Assembly: GCA_964542455.1 (NCBI GenBank)
Contig: CAZIUC010000008.1
Coordinates: 68,052 to 132,051 of the forward strand
Direction of reading: 5' to 3'
Source of the DNA: PFJX01 sp964542455
GTDB lineage: Bacteria > Pseudomonadota > Gammaproteobacteria > Burkholderiales > Thiobacillaceae
Length of the DNA: 64,000 nucleotides
Under the pieces are notes generated by a model that was given only the letters and a program-made list of their open reading frames with translations, was not told the DNA's origin and ran no database searches. Below, piece after piece: positions 27,413 to 36,635 of the stretch. The position numbers and the translations under genes are program-made. The first letter of the stretch is position 1, and each line of letters starts with the position of its first letter.

Positions 27413-28777
27413 TCACGCAAACAGCCTGAGTGCGCGCTCGCCACCCGCCGGAATGTTCTGCCGTTGCATGCGGGTGTAGAACTCCACCAGGCGGGCACGG
27501 TCGCGGTTCAGACTGTCGTTGCTGACGGCGCGTCCGTTGTCGTCCACCAGGCGGCCGGAGAGGCGATCGGCCAGGCTGTAACCGAACTCGGTCATGCGGT
27601 CGAACACATTGACGCCATCGGCCACGCGCGGCACGTCGAACAACAACGTCACGCCATGCGTGGTCAGGCCGCGCCCATCCAGCGGGAAGGGGGTCTCTTC
27701 CTGGTTGGTCAGAGTAAACAGGCTGTGCCCCCCCGCGTCGCGCCCATGATAGATGCCGTCGCGCTCCAGAGTGAGGCCAGCGGTGACTGCCGCGGTATGG
27801 ATGGCTTCACTGGTAAAGGGATGTGTATCGGCGGCGACCACGTTCAAGCCCATCAGCACATCGACATCCATGCAGAAGAGATCGAGTTCGCGCGCCCGCT
27901 CCAGCGCATCTTCCTTGTCCGGGCAGATCACCGCGCCGCCGGCATCGGCGGCGAAGGTATAAAGCGTGCGGCAAAAGGCGTCGAGCTGATCCTGGGCGAC
28001 GGCGCCGCTACGGTCCGCCAGTTGCAACCCCAATTCCATCTGGCTGTAGGCATTGCGCGGGTTGCCGGTGAGAGCCTCCCAGACGCCATCGGCACGCAAG
28101 CCGAAGGATCGTACCGGTTTGCCGAGCCGGCGCAGGCTGTTGAGCAATCCGGCGTAGGAAGTAAAAGCCGGAGAGGCGAATTTGAGGCGCGCGATGAACT
28201 CGGTCTGCGCATCGAGGCCGCTGGCCACCTGGGCCTGAGCAATGACTGGCTCGGCGACCTGGGCGGATTCGCTGAAGGCGGCGGCAAGTGGCGGCAGATA
28301 ACCGAGCTCTTCCTCGGGAGGCTCGACTTCCGCCGCCGGTTTCTCTGCCGCAATAGTGCGTGGCGGTACAGGTTCCCGCGTGGGCGTCTGTATGGAAGGT
28401 TCAGAAGAACGCGGCGCCGGAGGCGAGGGCAGGGAACGCTCCTCGTCATGCTGATCCGATTCAGTCTCGATTGAATCGGGGAAGGAGAAGTCCACTTCCC
28501 TATGCCCCCCCCGCAACGGCGCATCCGCATCTTCGACGGCCTGTCTGGCCTCCGGCGAAGCGGCTTCCTGGCCCGTCAACTGGATGCGGGCTTCGCCCTG
28601 GCGGCGGCTAGGCTCGGTACGAACGGCCTCGCCCAGCATGATGTCGTCGCGTTTGTGCGAGAACAGCCGGTCCGCCTCCTTGCGAAAGCGCCGTTCCTGC
28701 ACCAAGTTGTATATGACGATGGCGCCGATCATGCCGATGCCGACAATGGCCAATACGATCTGCAGCGTGGTCATCAT
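27413..28777 (-). CDS. zipA: cell division protein ZipA
   Basis: A 454-residue inner-membrane protein with a single N-terminal helix (LQIVLAIVGIGMIGAIVIYNLV), a basic then Pro/Glu-rich linker of about 160 residues and a C-terminal FtsZ-binding domain recognisable by VICPDKEDALERARELDLFC and HGVTLLFDVPRVADGVNVFD. ZipA tethers FtsZ filaments to the membrane early in division. The overlap with ftsB (ATGA) upstream and ligA downstream is the usual betaproteobacterial order. The protein is longer than E. coli ZipA, mainly in the linker and central region. Confidence 0.88.
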   Translation of the reverse strand: MMTTLQIVLAIVGIGMIGAIVIYNLVQERRFRKEADRLFSHKRDDIMLGEAVRTEPSRRQGEARIQLTGQEAASPEARQAVEDADAPLRGGHREVDFSFPDSIETESDQHDEERSLPSPPAPRSSEPSIQTPTREPVPPRTIAAEKPAAEVEPPEEELGYLPPLAAAFSESAQVAEPVIAQAQVASGLDAQTEFIARLKFASPAFTSYAGLLNSLRRLGKPVRSFGLRADGVWEALTGNPRNAYSQMELGLQLADRSGAVAQDQLDAFCRTLYTFAADAGGAVICPDKEDALERARELDLFCMDVDVLMGLNVVAADTHPFTSEAIHTAAVTAGLTLERDGIYHGRDAGGHSLFTLTNQEETPFPLDGRGLTTHGVTLLFDVPRVADGVNVFDRMTEFGYSLADRLSGRLVDDNGRAVSNDSLNRDRARLVEFYTRMQRQNIPAGGERALRLFA

Positions 28778-29109
28778 GGATGTTTACTCTCCTCACGAGG
28801 CGGGTCGCCAGCGTTGCCGCCGGGTATTTTGCCGGCTTCAGGGTCAATTACATGAATGAAAACTTCGTCGGCTCGCACCATGCCCAACTCGAAGCGAGCG
28901 CGGCCCTCCAACGCATCATAGCCGCCATGCAGGTCCTGTGCCTCCGCACCCAACTGGACGTTGCGCGCTTCCAGGGCCAGATTGGCGGTCTTCTGGGCGT
29001 TCACTTCCCGCTCCAGTTCCCATACCCGCAACCAACTCCCCTTGCCCAGCCAGAGCGGGTATTGCAGTAGCAGGATCAGCACCGCCAGCGCCCAGAACAG
29101 CCCGCGCAT
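28774..29109 (-). CDS. ftsB: cell division protein FtsB
   Basis: A 111-residue bitopic septum protein with a short cytoplasmic start, one helix (LFWALAVLILLLQYPLWLG) and a periplasmic coiled coil (REVNAQKTANLALEARNVQL), then the conserved ALEGRARFELGMVRADEVFI segment. It forms the FtsQBL complex that activates septal wall synthesis. The position just after eno is conserved among proteobacteria, and the 4-bp overlap with zipA indicates coupling. Confidence 0.95.
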   Translation of the reverse strand: MRGLFWALAVLILLLQYPLWLGKGSWLRVWELEREVNAQKTANLALEARNVQLGAEAQDLHGGYDALEGRARFELGMVRADEVFIHVIDPEAGKIPGGNAGDPPREESKHP

Positions 29110-29110
29110 T

Positions 29111-30394
29111 TCATCTCAGTTGGTAGAAAGCTTCTTTCCCGGGGAAGCGCGCGAGTTCGGCGAGTTCTTCCTCGATACGCAGAAGCTGGTTGTACTTGGC
29201 GATTCGGTCGGCGCGCGAGAGGGAGCCGGTCTTGATCTGCAATGCGTTGCAGGCCACGGCCAGGTCGGCGATGAAGGCATCTTCGGTCTCGCCGGAACGA
29301 TGCGAGATCACCGAGGTATAACCGGCGCGCTTGGCGGTTTCGATGGCGTCGAAGGTTTCCGACAGGGTGCCGATCTGGTTGACCTTGATCAGGATGGAGT
29401 TGGCGATGTTCTTCTGGATGCCTTCACGCAGAATCTTGGCGTTGGTGACAAACAGGTCGTCGCCGACGATCTGGATGGACTTGCCCAGACGCTGGGTCAG
29501 CAGTGCCCAGCCTTCCCAGTCGTTTTCCGCCATGCCGTCCTCGATGCTGATGATCGGATACTTGTCGACCCAGGCAGCCAGGTAGTCGGTGAACTCGGCG
29601 GCGGTAAGCTGCAAGCCTTCGGACTCCAGCACATAGCGGCCATCCTTGTAGAACTCGGAGGCGGCACAGTCGAGGCCGATCAGGACATCGGAACCGGGCG
29701 TGTAGCCGGCACCGGAGATGGCTTCCATGATGAACTTGAGGGCTTCCTCGTTGGACTTGAAGTTGGGGGCGAAGCCACCTTCATCGCCGACCGTGGTCGG
29801 GTGGCCGGCCTTGTCGAGAATCTTCTTGAGGCTGTGGAACACCTCGGCGCCGCAACGCAGGGCTTCGCGGAAGCTCTTCATGCCGGCCGGGATGATCATG
29901 AACTCCTGGATGTCCACGCTGTTGTTGGCATGGGCGCCGCCGTTGACGATGTTCATCATCGGCACCGGCAACTGCATCGGGCCGGCTCCACCCAGATAGC
30001 GGTAAAGCGGCAGGCCGGCATCTTCGGCGGCGGCACGGGCGCAGGCCATCGACACCGCCAGCATGGCGTTGGCGCCGAGGCGGGATTTGTTCTCGGTTCC
30101 GTCCAGGTCGATCAGGGTCTGGTCGATCAGGTGTTGTTCTTCCGCGTCCAGGCCCAGGATGGCCTCGGCGATTTCGGTATTCACATTCTCGACGGCGCGC
30201 AGGACACCCTTGCCGCCGTAGCGGGACTTGTCGCCATCGCGCAGTTCGATGGCCTCGCGGCTGCCGGTGGAGGCGCCTGACGGGACAGCGGCGCGGCCCA
30301 GCACACCGGATTCGAGAAGCACATCGGCTTCAACAGTAGGGTTGCCGCGGGAATCCAGGATTTCGCGGGCGATGACATCAACGATAGCGCTCAA
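29111..30394 (-). CDS. eno: enolase
   Basis: Interconverts 2-phosphoglycerate and phosphoenolpyruvate; 427 residues, full length. Signatures: IVDVIAREILDSRGNPTVEA, SGASTGSREAIELRDGD, the catalytic Glu in GDEGGFAPNF, metal ligands in IGLDCAASEFY and ISIEDGMAENDWEGW, the catalytic Lys in ILIKVNQIGTL, and SHRSGETED. The start appears to be TTG at 30394 with AGAGGA upstream; the next in-frame ATG would remove the conserved N terminus. It sits between kdsA and ftsB, the usual order. Confidence 0.97.
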   Translation of the reverse strand: MSAIVDVIAREILDSRGNPTVEADVLLESGVLGRAAVPSGASTGSREAIELRDGDKSRYGGKGVLRAVENVNTEIAEAILGLDAEEQHLIDQTLIDLDGTENKSRLGANAMLAVSMACARAAAEDAGLPLYRYLGGAGPMQLPVPMMNIVNGGAHANNSVDIQEFMIIPAGMKSFREALRCGAEVFHSLKKILDKAGHPTTVGDEGGFAPNFKSNEEALKFIMEAISGAGYTPGSDVLIGLDCAASEFYKDGRYVLESEGLQLTAAEFTDYLAAWVDKYPIISIEDGMAENDWEGWALLTQRLGKSIQIVGDDLFVTNAKILREGIQKNIANSILIKVNQIGTLSETFDAIETAKRAGYTSVISHRSGETEDAFIADLAVACNALQIKTGSLSRADRIAKYNQLLRIEEELAELARFPGKEAFYQLR

Positions 30395-30438
30395 TTTAAT
30401 TCCTCTTTTCTCTCAATAAGACAGCGGATGGCTGTCGA

Positions 30439-31278
30439 TCACAGGCGGGCTTCGATAAAGCCCTGTTGTTTCACCAAGGTATCGATTTCCTTAAGGGTAT
30501 GCAGCAATTCTTTCATCAAGTGTAGCGGCCAGGCATTGGGACCGTCGGATAGCGCCTTGGCCGGGTCCGGATGCGTTTCCGCGAACAGGCCGCTGACGCC
30601 GACGGCCACCGCCGCCCGCGCCAGTACCGGCACGAACTCGCGCTGGCCGCCGGAACGATCGCCCTGCCCGCCCGGCTGCTGGACCGAGTGGGTGGCGTCG
30701 AACACCACGGGGCAAGCGGTTTCACGCATGATGGCCAGGCCGCGCATGTCGGAAATCAGGGTGTTGTAGCCGAACGAGACACCACGCTCGCACACCATGA
30801 TGGTGTCGGCGCCGCCATTGGCATCTTTCGCCTTGGCAACCACGTTCTTCATGTCGCCGGGTGCCAGGAACTGGCCTTTCTTGATGTTCACCGGGCGGCC
30901 GGAAGCGGCGCAGGCCTGGATGAAATCGGTCTGCCGGCAAAGAAACGCCGGGGTTTGCAATACATCAACCACCGCCGCCACGGGCGCGATTTCGTCCTCG
31001 CTGTGAACGTCGGTGATGACCGGCAGGCCCAGCTGTTTCTTGACCTCGGACAGGATGCGCAGACCTTCGTCCATCCCCAGGCCACGGAACGAGGTGCCGG
31101 AAGAGCGGTTGGCCTTGTCGAAGGACGATTTGTAGATGAAGTTGATGCCGACCTCGGCACAGATTTCCTTCAGTGCGCCCGCGGTATCCAGCGCCATCTG
31201 TTCCGATTCGATCACGCAGGGGCCGGCGATCAGGAATAACGGGTGGTCGAGTCCGACATCGAAGCCGCAGAGTTTCAT
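30439..31278 (-). CDS. kdsA: 3-deoxy-8-phosphooctulonate synthase (KDO-8-P synthase)
   Basis: Condenses PEP with arabinose 5-phosphate to give KDO 8-phosphate for lipopolysaccharide inner core. 279 residues. Family segments: FLIAGPCVIESEQMALDTA, FIYKSSFDKANRSS, GLPVITDVHSEDEIAPVA, LQTPAFLCRQTDF and VFDATHSVQQPGGQGDRSGG. The motif around QRGVSFGYN-equivalent reads CERGVSFGYNTLI. It lies 2 bp downstream of pyrG and upstream of eno. The motif Asn that separates metal-independent from metal-dependent forms was not resolved. Confidence 0.97.
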   Translation of the reverse strand: MKLCGFDVGLDHPLFLIAGPCVIESEQMALDTAGALKEICAEVGINFIYKSSFDKANRSSGTSFRGLGMDEGLRILSEVKKQLGLPVITDVHSEDEIAPVAAVVDVLQTPAFLCRQTDFIQACAASGRPVNIKKGQFLAPGDMKNVVAKAKDANGGADTIMVCERGVSFGYNTLISDMRGLAIMRETACPVVFDATHSVQQPGGQGDRSGGQREFVPVLARAAVAVGVSGLFAETHPDPAKALSDGPNAWPLHLMKELLHTLKEIDTLVKQQGFIEARL

Positions 31279-31280
31279 GT

Positions 31281-32921
31281 TCAGGCCACCTTACTGCTGT
31301 GTTGCGCCAGGGCTGCTTTGACGAATGAGGTGAACAGCGGGTGCCCGTCGCGCGGGTTGGAAGTGAATTCCGGATGGAACTGGCAGGCGACGAACCAGGG
31401 GTGAGCCTCGCGCGGCAGTTCCACCATTTCGCACAAGTCGGTGCCGGGCGCGCGTCCCGACACCTTCAGGCCGGCGGCTTCCAGCTTGCCGCGCAGGGCG
31501 TTGTTGACTTCATAGCGATGGCGATGGCGTTCGACGATCTGGTCTTTGCCATAAATTTCACGCGCCAACGACCCGGCCTCCAGATGACAGACTTGTCCAC
31601 CCAGACGCATGCTGCCGCCCAGGTCGGATTGCGCGGAGCGTTGTTCAAAACGGCCATCGGCGGTCTGCCATTCGGTGATCAGGCCGATCACCGGGTAGGG
31701 GGTTTCCGGCTCGAATTCGGTGGAATGGGCGCCCTGCATGCCGGCGACGTCGCGGGCGAATTCGACCACGGCCAGTTGCATGCCCAGGCAGATGCCCAGA
31801 TAGGGCACCTTGTGTTCGCGCGCATAGCGGATCGCGCAAATCTTGCCCTCGGTGCCGCGCTTGCCGAATCCGCCCGGCACCAGGATGGCATCCATCTTCG
31901 CCAGCGCGGCGCAGCCGTCGCGCTCCAGCGCCTCGGAATCGATGTAGTGGATGTTGACCTTGCTGTGGGTATGAATGCCGGCGTGGATCAACGACTCGGA
32001 CAGCGATTTGTATGACTCGGTCAAATCCACATACTTGCCGACGAAGGCGACATCGACCTGATGTTGCGGGTGTTCCAGCGCCTCGACCAGACGCTTCCAG
32101 ACGGAAAGATCGGCGGCTTTCGCCAGGATGCCGAGCTTGTGGCAGACGATCTCGTCCAGCATCTGGTCGTGCAGCATGCCGGGAATCTTGTAGATGGAGG
32201 AGGCATCGAGCGCCTCGATCACCGCTTCCGGCATCACGTTGCAGAACAGGGCGATCTTGCGCCGCTCTTCCACGGGAATGGAGCGGTCGGCGCGGCACAG
32301 CAACACATCCGGCTGAATGCCGATTTCGCGCAATTCCTTCACCGAATGCTGGGTCGGCTTGGTCTTCAATTCCCCCGCGGTCGGAATGTAGGGAAGCAGG
32401 GTGAGGTGGATGAAACAAGTGCTGTTCCTGCCCTCCTCGATGCCCATCTGGCGGATGGCTTCCAGAAACGGCAGCGATTCGATGTCACCCACCGTGCCGC
32501 CCACTTCAACCAGCGCCACATCCGCGCCCTCGGCGCCACGCTTGATGTAGGCCTTGATCTCGTCGGTAATGTGCGGAATGACCTGCACGGTTTTGCCGAG
32601 ATACTCGCCGCGCCGCTCCTTCTTGATCACCGACTCGTAGATCTGGCCGGTGGTGAAGTTGTTGCGCCGGCTCATCTTGGCGCGCGTGAAGCGTTCGTAA
32701 TGGCCCAGATCGAGGTCGGTTTCGGCGCCGTCCTCGGTGACGAACACCTCGCCGTGCTGGAACGGGCTCATGGTGCCCGGATCGACGTTGATGTAGGGAT
32801 CGAGCTTGAGGTGGGTGACCGTGAGGCCGCGCGATTCGAGGATGGCGCCCAGTGACGCCGCGGCGATGCCTTTGCCCAGAGAGGACACAACGCCGCCGGT
32901 GACGAAGATATAACGAGTCAT
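31281..32921 (-). CDS. pyrG: CTP synthase
   Basis: Glutamine-dependent amination of UTP to CTP; 546 residues, normal length. The synthetase domain opens TRYIFVTGGVVSSLGKGIAA and carries LKLDPYINVDPGTMSPFQHG and EVGGTVGDIES. The C-terminal class I glutaminase domain has the nucleophile Cys in YLGICLGMQLAV and the His/Glu pair in ACQFHPEFTS. First gene of the kdsA-eno-ftsB run on this strand; the order is widely conserved. Confidence 0.98.
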   Translation of the reverse strand: MTRYIFVTGGVVSSLGKGIAAASLGAILESRGLTVTHLKLDPYINVDPGTMSPFQHGEVFVTEDGAETDLDLGHYERFTRAKMSRRNNFTTGQIYESVIKKERRGEYLGKTVQVIPHITDEIKAYIKRGAEGADVALVEVGGTVGDIESLPFLEAIRQMGIEEGRNSTCFIHLTLLPYIPTAGELKTKPTQHSVKELREIGIQPDVLLCRADRSIPVEERRKIALFCNVMPEAVIEALDASSIYKIPGMLHDQMLDEIVCHKLGILAKAADLSVWKRLVEALEHPQHQVDVAFVGKYVDLTESYKSLSESLIHAGIHTHSKVNIHYIDSEALERDGCAALAKMDAILVPGGFGKRGTEGKICAIRYAREHKVPYLGICLGMQLAVVEFARDVAGMQGAHSTEFEPETPYPVIGLITEWQTADGRFEQRSAQSDLGGSMRLGGQVCHLEAGSLAREIYGKDQIVERHRHRYEVNNALRGKLEAAGLKVSGRAPGTDLCEMVELPREAHPWFVACQFHPEFTSNPRDGHPLFTSFVKAALAQHSSKVA

Positions 32922-33033
32922 GGAGTTGGCAGATGCAGGGATGGCGAATGATACCGGAAGCCCCCCTGCCCTACCAAGGCGACGTCCAGTTGAACTCTAC
33001 TTTCAAGCCGAAGCACAAGACTCCAGACCACCA

Positions 33034-35079
33034 CTACGGACATGGCTGGCACTCCACTTCGACTCGGTTGCGACCGTTTTCCTTGGCGCGATACAACGCG
33101 GCATCGGCGCGCGCGAGGACACGGTCGGGATGGTTGTCGTCAGGGTCGAATTTCGTCACGCCGATGCTGACGGTGAAAACAATGCGGGCCTGATCGACCT
33201 GTGCCGGATTGTTGCTTACATGTTGACGGAATCGCTCGGCAAATTCGCTGGCGCCATCGATCTGTGTAACCGGAAGCAAGATGCCGAACTCCTCACCCCC
33301 CAGACGCCCGAACAGGTCATTGCGGCGCAGCAAGGCATTCGCCAACTGGGTCAGATGGCACAGAACACGATCACCCGCCGCGTGCCCATAACGATCGTTC
33401 ACGTGCTTGAAGTAATCGATATCGATGATCAACAGCGCGGCGGGTTCGCCATAGCGTTTGAGTCGCGCCAACTCCATCTCCATCTGCTCGAGGAAACGGC
33501 GCCGGTTGGCCACCCCGGTCAAGGGATCGGTTGTGGCCAAAACATGCAGTTCGTTCTCGACTCGCTTGCGCTCCGTGATGTCTCGCACAATGGACCACAT
33601 GGCACTTGGCATATCCAGTTCGTCACGCAACAAAAAAGTGCGTAATTCAACCGGAAACACATGGCCGTCCTTGTGGATGTATTCCTTCTCGTACACATCG
33701 GAATAGCCTTGCACCAGGATGCGCTCGGCCACGATATTGGCCTCCTCGGCATGCCACTTCTCCGGAGTGACCTGCGAGTAGGTGAGCCAGATCAATTCCT
33801 CGGCTGTGTAGCCCAGCATTTCCTGATAAGCACGGTTGCTCTCCATGATGTGGCCGGCCATATCCACCATGACGAAGGCATCGGTCATGCTTTCATACAG
33901 ACGGCGGTACTTGGCTTCACTTTCGGCCAGAACTTGTTCGGAACGCTTGCGCTCACTGATGTCCTGGAACGCCACGACCGCGCCTGTCGTCTTGCCGCCC
34001 TGGCGAATCGGCGTGATGGTGAGATGCACGGGAAATCGTACGCCCGCGCTATTGATGAATTGCTCATCGCAATCGCGTTGCTGGCCATCCCGCAACGTCA
34101 ACACGATGGGGCAGTCATCGCTTGAACAGGCGCGACATCCCGCTTGATGGCAGCGAAAAACCTGATGCCGCTCGCCGCCGATCACCTGTTCTCTTGTCCA
34201 CCCCAACATGGTCAGGGCCGCCGGATTGATGAAGGTGCAGCGCCCCTCCGCGTCGAGACCGCACACACCCTCGCCCAGGCTTTCCAACAACTCGTCGCGC
34301 AAGGCAAGGCTCTCCGCCTGCGCGATGCGCTCGGCCAGTTGTTCACTCATCTGATTGAACGCACGACTCAGCCCCTGGATTTCCCCCACCGCCCCGATAT
34401 CGAGACGGCCTGAGAAATCACCCGACGCCACCGCCCGAGCGGCACGCTCCAGGCTTTGCAAAGGATGCGTAACCAGTCGGTGCAGCAAAAATGCCAGCAG
34501 CGCGGCCGTCAACAGGGAGAGCGCCAGTTCCGGCAGCCGTTCCGCCAATTCGTGGTCACGCGCTTCGCGCAGGGATTCCGAGAGATCGAATGCCACATAA
34601 GCCACCCCCCGCTCCAGGCCGCGCAGTTCAGCCTGTTGCCGTGGTAGCGCATAACTCATCATCGCCGTGATGACGTGGTCATCGGCATTGCCGGACATGA
34701 CCACCATTCTGATCTGCCGTGCCTGATTGAACTGGGCCACGGCATAAGAGGGGAGACGGGCCACGCTCTGACCAACCCAGACCGAGTTGCTCGCGGCCAG
34801 GATATCTCCCTGGGGGTCGAAGACGACGGCGGCTTCGCTCCGTGGATCGGTGGCCTGACGCGCGGTTTCCTCGGAGAGCAGATTGAGATCGTGGGCCAGA
34901 CCATGCTCCGCCGCCACGGCCAGGTGGAAAACCGCTTGCCGGCAATCCGCCCGAGCCTGTTCCAGCAAAGAAGTCTGGCGCGATTCCAAACCGTTGAACA
35001 ATGACACCGCCATCGCCGCCAGAAAACCCAGCACGACGATGAGCGTAATCAGAATACGGAGTGATCGCAGTGGTCTCAT
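33034..35079 (-). CDS. membrane diguanylate cyclase (sensor-HAMP-PAS-PAS-GGDEF)
   Basis: 681 residues that synthesise cyclic di-GMP. Helix 1 at about 8-27, a periplasmic sensor region (30-185), helix 2 at about 186-203, HAMP (204-256), two PAS modules and a GGDEF domain with the active motif GRLGGEEFGILL. An inhibitory I-site RxxD (RRND) lies five residues before it, so product feedback is expected. The first PAS contains an unusual cysteine cluster, CHQAGCRACSSDDC. The start overlaps nothing, but it lies 3 bp after the stop of the substrate-binding protein gene, implying a two-gene sensory unit. The signal is not known. Confidence 0.94.
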   Translation of the reverse strand: MRPLRSLRILITLIVVLGFLAAMAVSLFNGLESRQTSLLEQARADCRQAVFHLAVAAEHGLAHDLNLLSEETARQATDPRSEAAVVFDPQGDILAASNSVWVGQSVARLPSYAVAQFNQARQIRMVVMSGNADDHVITAMMSYALPRQQAELRGLERGVAYVAFDLSESLREARDHELAERLPELALSLLTAALLAFLLHRLVTHPLQSLERAARAVASGDFSGRLDIGAVGEIQGLSRAFNQMSEQLAERIAQAESLALRDELLESLGEGVCGLDAEGRCTFINPAALTMLGWTREQVIGGERHQVFRCHQAGCRACSSDDCPIVLTLRDGQQRDCDEQFINSAGVRFPVHLTITPIRQGGKTTGAVVAFQDISERKRSEQVLAESEAKYRRLYESMTDAFVMVDMAGHIMESNRAYQEMLGYTAEELIWLTYSQVTPEKWHAEEANIVAERILVQGYSDVYEKEYIHKDGHVFPVELRTFLLRDELDMPSAMWSIVRDITERKRVENELHVLATTDPLTGVANRRRFLEQMEMELARLKRYGEPAALLIIDIDYFKHVNDRYGHAAGDRVLCHLTQLANALLRRNDLFGRLGGEEFGILLPVTQIDGASEFAERFRQHVSNNPAQVDQARIVFTVSIGVTKFDPDDNHPDRVLARADAALYRAKENGRNRVEVECQPCP

Positions 35080-35082
35080 CGT

Positions 35083-36075
35083 TCACGCCCGTGGCAGAAA
35101 ACGCCCATCGGCCAGGTTGTCCACCGCAATATCTTTTGGCAAGAGACGCGCTCGATACATCGCTCGGGCCAATTCGCCCGCCGTCCGTGCCAACCTGGCC
35201 GAGTTACCGATCAGCCACTGCTTATTGGCGGCCACATCCTGTAGTTCGATATCGGCATAGGCGGCCGCTACCTCTGTCGGCGGCAAGTTGAGCAGGCCGG
35301 CCAGTATCGGCAACGCCGCCCTCGGTTCATTGAGGAATGCCGCGCGTGCCTGGAAATGTCCGGCAAGCAACTGTTCCAGCGCCTCCGGGCTTTGTTCCAG
35401 CGACGTCTGTCGCACTGCCAGCACATTGACGATACCGACCGGCATATCGGCGCTACTGAACAGGCGAACCACTTCAACGCCTTGCAACTGGGCGGGTATC
35501 GGCTGAAGCGTAATCAGCGCATCGACCCGGTGCGCTAGAAAAGCCTCGTGTTGCCGATCCAGAGGGGTGTGAATGATATTCACCTGATCGACGGCCAAAC
35601 CCGCCCGCTGAAGCGCGGCATCCAGCATCACCGCCCCCGCCGCGGACTGTTCGACGCCGATGCGGCGTCCCTTGAGCGAATGAATATCCTTGATGTCCGG
35701 GTGCGCCAACAGCACATCCGCTCCCCGGGAAATGTCCAGCACACAAACGACCTTCAGGGAGATGCCGCCGGCCAGCGCGGTAACTACTTCATTCAGTGTC
35801 AGGCAGGCACCCTCCAGCGTGCCCGCCGCCAGGCTGTTGATGCAGACCATGGCGGAGGGCATCTCGATCAGGCGCACCTTGCTCTGGTCAAAATAACCAC
35901 GTATCGCGGCGAGGCGAATCAGCGCATAGCCCGGCCACAAGTTACTGGCGATGCGCAGCAAGGGCTCGCGCCTCTCACACGCCGCCAGACCGATCAGGAT
36001 CGAGGCCCCAGCCAGGCTCTGGCGCAAAAATAATCGTCGACTCATCAAACTGGCGGAGCGCAAGACAGGGGGCAT
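35083..36075 (-). CDS. NitT/TauT-type substrate-binding protein, Tat-type lipoprotein
   Basis: 330 residues with a twin-arginine signal (SRRLFLRQSLAGASILIGL) and a lipobox LAAC, so a periplasmic lipoprotein. The body matches SsuA/TauA-like binding proteins: LLRIASNLWPGYALIRLAAI, RGYFDQSKVRLIEMPSA, HSLKGRRIGVEQSAAGAVML and HRVDALITLQPIPAQL. No ABC permease or ATPase is encoded nearby. The adjacent diguanylate cyclase with a periplasmic domain suggests a ligand-sensing role. The ATG at 36075 has a purine-rich AAGG upstream; ATG 36045 is the alternative start. Confidence 0.85.
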   Translation of the reverse strand: MPPVLRSASLMSRRLFLRQSLAGASILIGLAACERREPLLRIASNLWPGYALIRLAAIRGYFDQSKVRLIEMPSAMVCINSLAAGTLEGACLTLNEVVTALAGGISLKVVCVLDISRGADVLLAHPDIKDIHSLKGRRIGVEQSAAGAVMLDAALQRAGLAVDQVNIIHTPLDRQHEAFLAHRVDALITLQPIPAQLQGVEVVRLFSSADMPVGIVNVLAVRQTSLEQSPEALEQLLAGHFQARAAFLNEPRAALPILAGLLNLPPTEVAAAYADIELQDVAANKQWLIGNSARLARTAGELARAMYRARLLPKDIAVDNLADGRFLPRA

Positions 36076-36410
36076 GGCACTGCCTTATAGGAAAGGGAAT
36101 CGGCAATCCGCCGGCCCATCCCCGCTGAAATAACGACCAGAGAGGGAAAGAAAGTGGCTCCGAGCCAACAGGTCATTCCGGTTGGTTCGGGTGTTCCGGC
36201 AACGGGCTGATGCTAAAACCTTATCCGCATCCCCGCCCGGTACATAGGATATACATCTCAGGAAATACCTGAAAACCCTCTCTTTTCATGAGATTGAAGT
36301 AATCCTGGATTTTGTCCACGCCAAGCGTTTGAACGGTAGCTGAGCCGCGTGGCGAGGCAATGGCGTAAACGCCATTGCCAGGCTCGTCCACATTCAACCG
36401 CGTTTCAGGT
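36076..36410. other. gap of 335 bp, possible small open frame only
   Basis: No confident gene. On the minus strand a frame ending at 36221 reads NVDEPGNGVYAIASPRGSAT, then VQTLGVDKIQDYFNLMKREG and CTGRGCG, with TTG (36397) or GTG (36391) as possible starts. It looks protein-like (about 56 residues) but no family is recognised. It lies directly downstream of the duplicated macroglobulin gene end. Nothing is visible in the remaining 36076-36220. Confidence 0.3.
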
Positions 36411-36604
36411 TCACTTCCCGATGTCGAACATCCCATTCGGCATCTCGCCGAACAGCTCCGGCGCATACATCGCTTCCACCCGGGTCGGCGGCAGGTTGTA
36501 GGCGCCATCGTTGTTCAGGCGCAGGGTGTATTCCACCGTGTGGCGGCCGCGCGGCAACCATTCGTAGTAGGCGCGGTAGCTGTCGAACAGGCGTTCCTGC
36601 CAGG
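36411..36604 (-). pseudogene. duplicated 3' end of the alpha-2-macroglobulin gene
   Basis: These 194 bases match 39965-40158, the last 194 bases of the macroglobulin gene, without gaps and with 9 mismatches by my reading (about 95 percent). The reading frame is kept: QERLFDSYRAYYEWLPRGRH, then NLPPTRVEAMYAPELFGEMP and a TGA. The homology ends abruptly after TGCCAGG on the upstream side. It has no plausible start of its own. The three-gene cassette lies between it and the full gene. Confidence 0.85.
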
Positions 36605-36635
36605 TACTGCTTGCACCGGGCGATGACACAACTTG

